Assembly: GCA_029259945.1 (NCBI GenBank)
Contig: JAJDEF010000028.1
Coordinates: 60,573 to 124,572 of the forward strand
Length of the DNA: 64,000 bases
Origin: Planctomycetota bacterium
GTDB lineage: Bacteria; Planctomycetota; Planctomycetia; Pirellulales; Lacipirellulaceae
Direction of reading: 5' to 3'
Shown piece after piece: positions 27,338 through 35,433 of this stretch. The notes below the pieces were generated by a model, which ran no database searches, was not told the DNA's origin, and was given only the letters and a program-made list of their open reading frames with translations. The position numbers were made by a program, and so were the translations under genes. The stretch's first letter is position 1. Each line of letters begins with the position of its first letter.

Positions 27338-29072
27338 TGTATTCGGCCAACGCTTCTAGAGTTTCCGAAGCCCAAACCATGTCGACCTCCACCCGTGCAT
27401 CAACCACGTTCATCGAAATACCCACGGGAGGGCAGGGCGGGAACTCGGGGATATCAACTGTGCTGCCCTGCAAGTGAACCAAAAACTCGTTCACGAACCG
27501 CGTCGCCCATTGCACACAACCGGGAGGGCTAATCACCATTTTCCAGGGGGCATTGTCAGACAACAGTTTCATGGTCGTCTGCACCTCGGCAGAGTCACTC
27601 AATCCGGTCACCCCTTTTTGGACGTTGTCGATCATCACCGTTAGCTGGTCTTGCCCTGCCATCCCATAGACGATTGTTTTTTCGTCCGCAGCAATCAACA
27701 TCTGATGAAACTTCCCATCTTCGCCAAACATCGCCTCCAGCATCCAATTAAACATGGGGACATTCGGGTCCTGCGCGACAACAGCAACATCGACAACAAT
27801 TTCGCAAGCTTTGAAATCGCCCACCGTGGTAGAAGTCAGCTCGTATTGCAGTTTGATGTCGCCCGATGACTGCGCCAAAATATCGTTCCAAGTCTCCATC
27901 GATTTCTGATAGGAGTCGAGATACCCCTCAGCATCGGCTGCTTTGACGATACCGTAGAGGTTGCTAAACAAGGGATCGCCCTTTTCGCCGGGCACCATAA
28001 TCATCGAAGAAAAACGAACTCCTTGCATCACCGAGACGTACATTTCCTCTAACTCATTCCATTTTTCCTCGGCAAGATCCTCAAGCCCATAGGCATCCGG
28101 CATTTTCTCCAAGATTATCAGTGAAAGGGCTGCCAGAGTTTCCGACCAACTCTCTGGGAACGGCCCGCCACCAGCAACGACGTACGGTTGGCTGGTGTAT
28201 CCCGCAAGCGGTGAAACGGAACTATCGATTGGCTCGGTGTTGCCAAAGATGCCCGTATTGCTCAGTAGTATGCGCTTTCCCAAACGAAGGTTGGCTTGGT
28301 CGTCGACTGCCAACCCGACGGCCCCCATTTTTATCTCCGCACCAACCATCTCTAAGAAAAATTTAGAGAGGGCAATATTGTTTTCCATTTGCTGAGCAAG
28401 CTCTTCAAACTGAGGGTCTTTGAATTGCTCGGCAAACTGTTCTTGCTGAGCATCAAGGCCTTGTCGCCCAAGCCCAAGAAGCAGTTCGACGCCTGCCGGC
28501 ATCAGCGCCACGGTAACATCGTTGCCCGCTATCCACGGGTCGAGAGGTTCGAGGATGCCCACAGGTCCAGGCTCCAAGCCAATCAGGAGCTCTAGGGTTT
28601 CGCGATGTTCCACGTCCATCAACAACGCATACGGGCCTTGCTTAGCAATCAAGACGTCCTCGCCGGCAACGGTGACTCGACAGACCTCGCCACTTTCGTC
28701 GCCGTTGATCGATACGGCGAATTTCGCGTAGTCCAAAATCGGCAGCAAAACCATCGGCTGCGGCTTAGAAGAAAGCTCGGTACCCGGCAAAACAGCCAAG
28801 AGCAAATCTCCGTCGAGATCTAAACCTTCGCTGAGCCCGGTGGCAAATTGCACAAAAGTGAGCGGCGGCGGCACAGGCAACTCAAACATTTTCGTCAATT
28901 GCGCAGCCTTGGCGTTGAAACGATTCAAATCGCGAACCACAGCAAACCCAAGCGAATCCTCGGGCAAGTAATCCAAAATGTCGTCGGCATGCACTGACGG
29001 CAAGCACGCGAATATCAAAATCAGCGTAGCCGTACTAATAAAAAACAGTCGACGAAAAAGTTGGTAAACCAT
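27315..29072 (-). CDS. Secreted protein of unknown function
   Basis: 585 residues. A signal peptide covers about 1-29 (TLILIFACLPSVHA). The start is supported by AGGA eight bases upstream. The mature part begins DILDYLPEDSLGFAVVRDLNRF, a pattern seen in planctomycete surface proteins that lack assigned function; DUF3352-like proteins are one possibility. There are many alternating hydrophobic strands and no enzymatic motif. The 5-prime leader contains a CTCTGCGCCTCTGCGAGA phrase. Its end overlaps the amidohydrolase end by 23 bases, tail to tail. Confidence 0.6.
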   Translation of the reverse strand: MVYQLFRRLFFISTATLILIFACLPSVHADDILDYLPEDSLGFAVVRDLNRFNAKAAQLTKMFELPVPPPLTFVQFATGLSEGLDLDGDLLLAVLPGTELSSKPQPMVLLPILDYAKFAVSINGDESGEVCRVTVAGEDVLIAKQGPYALLMDVEHRETLELLIGLEPGPVGILEPLDPWIAGNDVTVALMPAGVELLLGLGRQGLDAQQEQFAEQFKDPQFEELAQQMENNIALSKFFLEMVGAEIKMGAVGLAVDDQANLRLGKRILLSNTGIFGNTEPIDSSVSPLAGYTSQPYVVAGGGPFPESWSETLAALSLIILEKMPDAYGLEDLAEEKWNELEEMYVSVMQGVRFSSMIMVPGEKGDPLFSNLYGIVKAADAEGYLDSYQKSMETWNDILAQSSGDIKLQYELTSTTVGDFKACEIVVDVAVVAQDPNVPMFNWMLEAMFGEDGKFHQMLIAADEKTIVYGMAGQDQLTVMIDNVQKGVTGLSDSAEVQTTMKLLSDNAPWKMVISPPGCVQWATRFVNEFLVHLQGSTVDIPEFPPCPPVGISMNVVDARVEVDMVWASETLEALAEYIKKCRAL

Positions 29073-29120
29073 CCTAAAATTCCTGTACTGTTGAAAGGGC
29101 TGCGAGCACTAGACTCAATA

Positions 29121-29195
29121 ACTCTGATGTCTCTGCGCCTCTGCGAGACACTTTTTTGCTTCTTTCCTTTGCGCCTTAGCGCCTTTGCGAGAGAC
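29121..29195. repeat. CTCTGCGCCTCTGCG / GCGCCTTAGCGCCTTTGCG phrase repeat
   Basis: Two tandem-like phrases follow each other here: CTCTGCGCCTCTGCGAGA (29131-29148) and TTTGCGCCTTAGCGCC (29168-29183) ending in TTTGCGAGAGAC (29184-29195). Related phrases lie at 23483-23501, 32231-32303 and 32953-32980. They look like one dispersed intergenic motif family. Confidence 0.55.
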
Positions 29196-29227
29196 CTGTT
29201 CCCTCCTGTGAACGGTTGCATTCATTA

Positions 29228-29938
29228 TCAGGCCTTGTCCCCATCGCACAAGTCAGATTGTGGACTTGTCCTGCCATCCGCAATCTGAAAAACAAACGCC
29301 CAATGAAATCCAAGTCCAATAAGTACCGCCACATGAAAGACTTCGTGCCATTGAATCACCCCTGGCAGGAGTATCGGCAAGTGGAGATTTTCGAAAACTG
29401 CACCGACCGAATAAGCGAGCCCGCCATAAACAGCAGGCAATATAAATTCAAATCCAAAACGCCGCCAAAGCAAGAAGACCGTGTACAGCCCTGCCCATCC
29501 CATCGCCAAATACATGGCCAACCCCTGACGAGGCGTCAATTCAGCAAAGTAGATGGTTTTGAGCGCGATTGCCACGATGGCGAAGGTCCACATCACCAGC
29601 AACACTCCCCAGCGTCGCCAACCACGCAACAAAATAATATGTATCGGAGTAAACGAACAAGCAATCAACACAAAAATCGCCGCATGATCGAGCCGGCGCA
29701 ACACATAGCGAGCATTCCCCGCTGGGTCGAGAAGATGGTAAACCCCACTTATCGAAAGCAGGATTACCGTCCCTACGCAGAACACCAACAGGCTAACCGT
29801 GCGAGCCGTATTGCCCCTGCCGCGTTTCAACAGCGGCACCGAGAGCACCAGAAAAACAACGGCCCCCAGCAAATGAGAAAGGCTGCTAAAAGGCTCAGAA
29901 AAACCAGGGATCGAAATCGTCTCGGCCACGCTGGCCAC
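29228..29938 (-). CDS. Hemolysin III / YqfA family membrane protein
   Basis: 236 residues with seven predicted membrane segments, belonging to the HlyIII (PAQR-like) family. Metal-site residues are visible: SGVYH (S-x3-H), RRLDHAAIF (Asp) and WHEVFHV (HxxxH). The eukaryotic relatives are zinc hydrolases acting on lipids; the bacterial role is unclear. Starts with GTG at 29938; a second GTG nine bases on (29929) has a better-placed AAGG, so the start may be there. Downstream of tkt on the same strand. Confidence 0.85.
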   Translation of the reverse strand: MASVAETISIPGFSEPFSSLSHLLGAVVFLVLSVPLLKRGRGNTARTVSLLVFCVGTVILLSISGVYHLLDPAGNARYVLRRLDHAAIFVLIACSFTPIHIILLRGWRRWGVLLVMWTFAIVAIALKTIYFAELTPRQGLAMYLAMGWAGLYTVFLLWRRFGFEFILPAVYGGLAYSVGAVFENLHLPILLPGVIQWHEVFHVAVLIGLGFHWAFVFQIADGRTSPQSDLCDGDKA

Positions 29939-29965
29939 CTTACCGTAGGGACGGTTACCAATCTA

Positions 29966-32023
29966 TTAGCCAAGCTGCCGTTTCGATTCGGCAACAACGC
30001 TGTCAACGGTCAGACCAAATTCTTCTAAAAGATCCTTCAACGGGGCCGAAGCACCAAAGCCAGTCATCCCGACAAACGCCCCGCCGGCACCCACATAACG
30101 ATCCCAACCCTGGCGGATTGCCGCTTCGATACCAACACGCGCGGTGACCGAAGGAGGAAGCACCCCGTCACGGTACTCTTGGGTCTGATCCTCAAACAAC
30201 TCGAACGAAGGCAAGCTGACGACTCGAGCAGCCACTCCATCGGCACTCAACCGACGCTGGGCCTCAAGGGCCATCGTAACTTCGCTACCGGTCGCAATGA
30301 GCAACACTTGCGGCGAGCCCCCCTCCGCTTCAGACAAAATGTAGCCGCCGCGTCTCAGACCATCAGCTGCTGCAAACTTCGAGCGGTCGAGCGTCGGAAG
30401 ATTCTGTCGCGTCAGCACAAGTGCCGTCGGACGGTGGGTCTCGTTGAGGGCCGTACGCCAAGCTTCGACCGCCTCATTCGCATCGCAGGGACGAATCACC
30501 ACGAGGCCCGGTATCGCACGGGCGGCCGCCAAATGCTCGACCGGTTGGTGCGTCGGGCCATCTTCGCCAACCCCGATCGAATCGTGCGTAAACACAGAAA
30601 TCGAAGGCAACCCCATCAAAGCACTCAGACGAATCGAGGGACGCATGTAATCGCTAAACACAAAGAAGGTGGCCCCATAAGGACGTAACCCGCTAAGTGC
30701 CAGTCCGTTGACGGCAGCCGCCATCGCATGTTCGCGAATGCCGAAACGCAAATTGCGACCGCCGTAGCTCGCTGACGAAAAATCACCCATGTCGTCGAAC
30801 GTAAGCAAGGTATTATTCGAAGGCGCCAAGTCGGCCGATCCGCCTAGTAGCCAAGGAATGTTCTTCGCAAAACCGTTGAGCGCCTTCCCTGCGGAACTAC
30901 GCGTGGCAACGCCTTTTTCGTCGGCTGCGAATTGGATCGCCTCGGCATCCCAATCCTCTGGCAACTCTCGGCTCTGAATCAGATCGAGTTCCTTCGCCAG
31001 CGCGGGATACTCCGAGCGATATTTTTCTAGCTGAGTATCCCAGGCTTCACGGCCAGCACGGCCACGATCGCCCATCGTGTTTTGAAAATGCTCAGCCACT
31101 CCGTCGGGCACCACAAACGATTCCTCTTCGGGCCAACCGTACGTCGCTTTGGTGCGGCGGACTTCGTCTGCCCCCAAAGCTGCCCCGTGGGCTGCCGCCG
31201 ACCCGGCCTTGTTCGGCGAACCAAAGCCGATAACGCTTTTTACGATGATTATCGTGGGGCGATCATCGCATTGCTGAAAAGTGCCGTAGGCTGCCGACAA
31301 TGCATCAAGGTCGTTGGCATCGGTCACCGTGACGACATTCCAACCCAAACCCTGAAAACGAGTAGCGACATCTTCACTAAAAGCTAACTCGGTGCTGCCT
31401 TCGATCGTGATATCATTATCATCGTAAATCCAGCAGAGATTCGAAAGCTTAAGGTGCCCCGCCAACGATGCCGCCTCGCAAGCTACGCCTTCCATCAAAT
31501 CGCCGTCACTACATTGAGCGTAGATATTGTAGTCAAACAGTTCGAACCCCGGCTTGTTATAGCGAGCAGCAAACCACTTGCTCGCCATGGCCATTCCCAC
31601 GCTGTTGCCCAAACCTTGCCCCAAGGGGCCGGTCGTGGTCTCGACTCCCGTCGTATGGCCATACTCAGGATGCCCTGGCGTGACGCTTCCTAACTGTCGA
31701 AAATCTTTCAGGTCGTCGAGCGACACCGAAGGATCGTCGGTCACCGTCCCATCGGCTTTGGCTCGGCGAACACCCGACAGATGAAGCATCGAATAAATCA
31801 GCATCGACGCATGGCCGCACGACAAGACATAGCGGTCGCGGTTAGGCCAATTCGGAGCCGTCGGGTCGTATCGCAACACGTCCGACCAAAGCTGGTACGT
31901 CACCGAAGCAAGCGCCATCGGGGTGCCAGGATGGCCACACCCGGCGGCCTCAACCCCGTCCATCGAGAGGGTGCGAATCGTATTAATGGCAAGCTGGGCA
32001 ATATCTTTCGTCGTGGTCGTCAT
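29966..32023 (-). CDS. tkt: Transketolase
   Basis: Thiamine-diphosphate enzyme moving two-carbon units in the pentose phosphate pathway. 685 residues from the ATG at 32023 (MTTTTKDIAQ); a 24-residue extension has no ribosome site. GCGHPGTPM near the N-terminus, the cofactor motif SDGDLMEGVACEAASLAG (Asp-Gly-Asp), DDNDITIEG, and the C-terminal EDGPTHQPVEHLAAARAIPG are all intact. The length matches the family. Confidence 0.95.
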   Translation of the reverse strand: MTTTTKDIAQLAINTIRTLSMDGVEAAGCGHPGTPMALASVTYQLWSDVLRYDPTAPNWPNRDRYVLSCGHASMLIYSMLHLSGVRRAKADGTVTDDPSVSLDDLKDFRQLGSVTPGHPEYGHTTGVETTTGPLGQGLGNSVGMAMASKWFAARYNKPGFELFDYNIYAQCSDGDLMEGVACEAASLAGHLKLSNLCWIYDDNDITIEGSTELAFSEDVATRFQGLGWNVVTVTDANDLDALSAAYGTFQQCDDRPTIIIVKSVIGFGSPNKAGSAAAHGAALGADEVRRTKATYGWPEEESFVVPDGVAEHFQNTMGDRGRAGREAWDTQLEKYRSEYPALAKELDLIQSRELPEDWDAEAIQFAADEKGVATRSSAGKALNGFAKNIPWLLGGSADLAPSNNTLLTFDDMGDFSSASYGGRNLRFGIREHAMAAAVNGLALSGLRPYGATFFVFSDYMRPSIRLSALMGLPSISVFTHDSIGVGEDGPTHQPVEHLAAARAIPGLVVIRPCDANEAVEAWRTALNETHRPTALVLTRQNLPTLDRSKFAAADGLRRGGYILSEAEGGSPQVLLIATGSEVTMALEAQRRLSADGVAARVVSLPSFELFEDQTQEYRDGVLPPSVTARVGIEAAIRQGWDRYVGAGGAFVGMTGFGASAPLKDLLEEFGLTVDSVVAESKRQLG

Positions 32024-32633
32024 AGCACCAGTAGGTTCATGTGAGTCGGGATACGGGAAACCCAAAATATACTTCCCAAAACCGCAAAATGTCAATCAGC
32101 CCCAAACCAACTTGACCACCCCATAGCCCGGTCATCCTGGCCGGAACTACCCGATGGAGTCTCCAAAGATTGGTAGAGTAGTTTTCGTAGTGCAGGTGAA
32201 ATTTCAGCAATATTTTTTCCGGGTAAATTTGCCACAGAGGACGCAGAGCAGCACAGAGTGCCTGGAAACAAGCTTTTCACGGTGTTCTCTATGCCCTCCG
32301 TGATTCAGCTTTCATCCAATAGAGACTCTGCATTTCACCTGAGCGCAAGCTCGGGGCTACAGGAGCAATACTTTTGCTACTGCACACAAATTGCTACTCT
32401 GATTACCGCATCGAGACAATAAAAGGGGGCCAAACCTGTCCCGTTAAAAAATCCCCAGCTTTGGAGATGGTAGGATGGTTCCGCTAGGCCCATCCTATGG
32501 GCTCAATTGTTGCCTGAGGAACATGTTGCATCTTAGGTAGGAAGCCCCGGGTTGGCCTAACTGCAACTGGAGGTTTCAGTCAGGTTATTACTGATTCATT
32601 CAATCGTGGCATTCGATGGCCGCAAGGAGAAAA
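32024..32633. other. Intergenic region with dispersed motifs
   Basis: 610 bases without a supported gene. It contains the 24-base repeat at 32123-32146 and a pair of phrases, CCACAGAGGACGCAGAG (32232-32248) and GGTGTTCTCTATGCCCTCCGTG (32281-32302), that match the style of the other CTCCGTG/CTCTGCG phrases. Nothing else is recognised. Confidence 0.5.
32123..32146 (+). repeat. 24-base dispersed repeat, copy 1 (partner at 43922-43945)
   Basis: ATAGCCCGGTCATCCTGGCC followed by GGAA. The reverse complement of 43922-43945 matches it at 23 of 24 positions. The core is a partial palindrome (CCGGCCATCCTGGCCGG in the other copy). Confidence 0.6.
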
Positions 32634-32888
32634 ATGTCTGTTATTGATGACGCAATTGAAGTTTTGAATGACAATGCAAAGCTGCTGGAAGCGCAAACTC
32701 TTGAGAGGCTGGGCATAGCACTTGAAAGCAGCGATTGCGCCGTCAGAACTTCAGCAGCTGAAGAACTTCGCGGCTTGTGCCAACTCCGTGCGTATGGCGA
32801 TCTCAGTATCGCAACCATGAATGGGTGGCAATGGAACTCCTTGCTTGAAGAAGTCGTCGCGTATGCTAATGACGCATTGAAAAATTGA
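32634..32888 (+). CDS. Small helical protein of unknown function
   Basis: 84 residues from the ATG at 32634, with a clear AAGGAGA just upstream. It is all helical (VIDDAIEVLNDNAKLLEAQ, then CAVRTSAAEELRGLC, EEVVAYANDALKN), with a short HEAT-like look. No family recognised and no partner gene beside it; the good ribosome site is the main reason to believe it. Confidence 0.5.
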   Translation: MSVIDDAIEVLNDNAKLLEAQTLERLGIALESSDCAVRTSAAEELRGLCQLRAYGDLSIATMNGWQWNSLLEEVVAYANDALKN

Positions 32889-33087
32889 ATTCTCCCTACC
32901 GGAAGTCTGTAGCGTGCGTGCAGCAAAGCAAAACGACAATGCTAACCAAAAAACTCTGACGTCTCCCCGTCTCTGCGAGAATCGACCCGGCCAAAAGTAC
33001 CGATAGAATTCCACCCGCGATTCCACGATAATAACCCAGCACACCACTGCACCCGCTCTTTGAAAACCTAAAACTTGAATCCCCGAA

Positions 33088-33169
<82 letters not shown>

Positions 33170-33230
33170 CCCCTACAAAAATTAGCGTCGATTAGCGGTC
33201 ACCTTTTCTATCAATAAAGTCACACCATAC

Positions 33231-33476
33231 GGTCAAAATAGGACAAAACCCCATCGACTTTTGTCCAACCCAATCGAAAGAAAAGCTCGGCGATTACAGT
33301 TTCCGCAGCGTGCCAAAGTGGACAAAACTAAAGAGTTTTGTCCGCCAAAACCCCAAACAGCCCGATTCGTGCCAAAACTCACCACGGCAAAAAATTAAAA
33401 ACCCGACAAAAGAAGTCTCAACCGTCTCAAACACCCAAGAGTTTTGTCCATTTTGTCACCCGACGCCGTGACAAAA
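33231..33476. promoter_or_regulatory. Array of inverted GGACAAAA half-sites
   Basis: Within 246 bases the octamer GGACAAAA or its complement occurs exactly at 33241-33248, 33259-33266 (TTTTGTCC), 33320-33327, 33336-33343 (TTTTGTCC) and 33442-33449 (TTTTGTCC). One-mismatch forms occur at 33231-33238 (GGTCAAAA), 33451-33458 (TTTTGTCA) and 33469-33476 (TGACAAAA). They form three inverted pairs with spacers of 10, 8 and 10 bases; the middle pair extends to a 10-bp stem (GGACAAAACT / AGTTTTGTCC). The string AAGAGTTTTGTCC occurs twice. The regular spacing fits dimeric regulator sites; no regulator gene is adjacent. Confidence 0.6.
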
Positions 33477-33700
33477 TTCGAGGACAGCAAGCGGCAGAAC
33501 TCGTTGTTTTATTTCTTCAGCATCGCAAGGGGACAAATACCGTTTGCAGCGCCGTGGCAATTCTTGCCGCAAACAAGGCCGCGAGACCGTGCGATATTGC
33601 ACACTGTTTATTTGGTTGCATCTAGAGTAGATTCAGGGGCGGTCGCCCTACGTTAATCGGATTGGCAATAGGCGGCGGAAGAGCGATAGCGAGCCTGATC

Positions 33701-34228
33701 GTGACACATGAAACTCAACAAGACGCAAACACCGAGAGCGGGCGACGCACCTTCCTGTCGACAAGCGTGACGGTCATCATGGCGGGCGGGCTTGCCAGTG
33801 GCTATGGGACGTTCTTTGCGATGGCGGGCCGGTACTTCTACCCATCCCGTTCAAATCGAGCCTGGATATTTGTCTCCGATGCCGCCAGCATCGCCCCTGG
33901 CGATTCGTTCCCGTTCCAATCTCCAGCCGGCGTGGCAGTGACAATCACTCGACTGGCCGACGAGTCTATCCCTGGCAAGGAACCTACCACCGACAGTTTT
34001 CTCGCACTTTCCAGCGTCTGCCCCCACCTTGGATGCCGAGTTCACTGGGAATCAAACAACCAACGTTTTTTTTGCCCATGTCATAACGGTGTCTTCGCTC
34101 CGGACGGCAAGGCCATTGGTGGCCCACCAGCGGCAGACGGGCAAGATTTACCGCACTACGCCCTACAGGTCGTAGACGGCGCTTTATACATTGAGATGCC
34201 CATCTCAACGATTGGAAAAAGGGCTTAA
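33701..34228 (+). CDS. Rieske iron-sulphur protein
   Basis: Quinol-oxidising complex subunit with a 2Fe-2S cluster. The frame is open from 33662; I take the GTG at 33701 (175 residues), but the upstream TTG is possible. A twin-arginine-type N-terminus (GRRTFLSTSVTVIMAGGLASG) gives a Tat-exported anchor. Cluster motifs are CPHLGC and CPCHNG, with a Gly-Pro-Pro stretch (GGPPAADG) after them. First gene of the three-gene respiratory operon. Confidence 0.88.
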   Translation: MTHETQQDANTESGRRTFLSTSVTVIMAGGLASGYGTFFAMAGRYFYPSRSNRAWIFVSDAASIAPGDSFPFQSPAGVAVTITRLADESIPGKEPTTDSFLALSSVCPHLGCRVHWESNNQRFFCPCHNGVFAPDGKAIGGPPAADGQDLPHYALQVVDGALYIEMPISTIGKRA

Positions 34229-34294
34229 AAGTAGACGTGAATTGCGGCACCCATCGTGACCGCAACTTTAGCGAGACATTTGGAGGACTGAAAC

Positions 34295-35353
34295 TTGTCG
34301 CGATTGGCAGATTGGTGGAGCGAACGTGTCCCGATTTCGGGGGCGCAGCTGCGCGAGCTGACCAATGAGCCCGTGCCGAATCACATGAAAAAATGGTGGT
34401 TTTGCTTGGGCGGGACTCCTGCGTATCTATTTGTTGTTCAGATCGTCACCGGCATCATGTTGGCGGTCTACTATCAACCATCCTCGACCACCGCCTACGA
34501 ATCGATCCGCCACATTACCGACGAAGTCACCTTCGGATGGTACTTCCGCGGCCTGCACAAATGGGCGGCGACTCTCATGATTGCCGCAGTTGTACTCCAT
34601 CAAATGCGAGTCTACTTTACCGGAGCCTACCGACGCCCACGTGAAATCAATTGGCTTATCGGCATGAGTTTGCTGATGGTCACCCTAGGGCTTGGCTTTA
34701 CGGGATACAGTCTTGTATTCGAGCAATTGAGCTACTGGGGGGCAACTGTTGGCGGCAATATCATGGACACCGTCCCCGTGGTGGGTGGATTTTTAAAACA
34801 GATGCTGCTAGCCGGCGAAACCTACAACGAACAGACTTTGCCCCGATTTTACATCCTTCACGCAGCGATCTTTCCAGGAACCTTGATCCTGCTCATCGTC
34901 GTTCACATTGCGTTCATCCGGATGCACGGCATTACTGAACTTCAATTTCCCGATGAAAAAGAAGTCGAGCCAGACGAGACGAAACATTTTAATTTCTTCC
35001 CCGACCATTTATTGACTGAACTCACGCTGGGTTTGGTGCTGATGATCGTGCTCAGTACGCTCGCCACCATCTTTCCCGCTGAATTAGGGCCACCGGCTGA
35101 TCCGCTCACCACTCCCGAAGTGATTAAGCCAGAGTGGTTCTTTTATGCCACATTCCGTTGGTTAAAACTATTTGGACCAACGTTTGCCGTATTGAGTATG
35201 GGTTTCATTGTCTTCCTGATGTTCGTTTGGCCTTGGGTCGACCGTTTGCTGATGCGTGTCACTCGGTCCAAAGAAACCAGCACTTATATCGGAATCGTTG
35301 CGGTACTGCTGATCATCGGCTTGACTGTTTGGGAAGCCGCAGTCGCCCATTAA
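34295..35353 (+). CDS. Cytochrome b of a b6-type quinol-oxidising complex
   Basis: 352 residues holding both the four-helix heme part and the three-helix subunit IV part in one chain. Heme b ligands are H88/H102 (13 between) and H189/H204 (14 between); the longer second spacing is typical of b6 rather than mitochondrial cytochrome b. KPEWFF carries the quinol-site PEW motif (PEWF here, usually PEWY). Starts with TTG at 34295, with TTGGAGGA eight bases upstream. It sits 66 bases after the Rieske gene and 80 before the octaheme gene; no cytochrome c1 gene is present. Confidence 0.93.
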   Translation: MSRLADWWSERVPISGAQLRELTNEPVPNHMKKWWFCLGGTPAYLFVVQIVTGIMLAVYYQPSSTTAYESIRHITDEVTFGWYFRGLHKWAATLMIAAVVLHQMRVYFTGAYRRPREINWLIGMSLLMVTLGLGFTGYSLVFEQLSYWGATVGGNIMDTVPVVGGFLKQMLLAGETYNEQTLPRFYILHAAIFPGTLILLIVVHIAFIRMHGITELQFPDEKEVEPDETKHFNFFPDHLLTELTLGLVLMIVLSTLATIFPAELGPPADPLTTPEVIKPEWFFYATFRWLKLFGPTFAVLSMGFIVFLMFVWPWVDRLLMRVTRSKETSTYIGIVAVLLIIGLTVWEAAVAH

Positions 35354-35433
35354 GCGCGAAATATATGACACAAGTGCAAAACCTTAGTTAGATAGTTCTG
35401 ATTTGAAATGAGTCATTCATAAGGTCTCAAACC

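Noticed and set aside
29216..30028. Plus-strand open frame of 270 codons
   Set aside because: It lies opposite the hemolysin III family gene and the tkt end, has a composition typical of an antisense shadow (many Gln, Arg, His), and has no ribosome site.
33338..33625. 95-codon frame within the GGACAAAA array
   Set aside because: No ribosome site, no fold pattern, and the repeats explain the sequence better.
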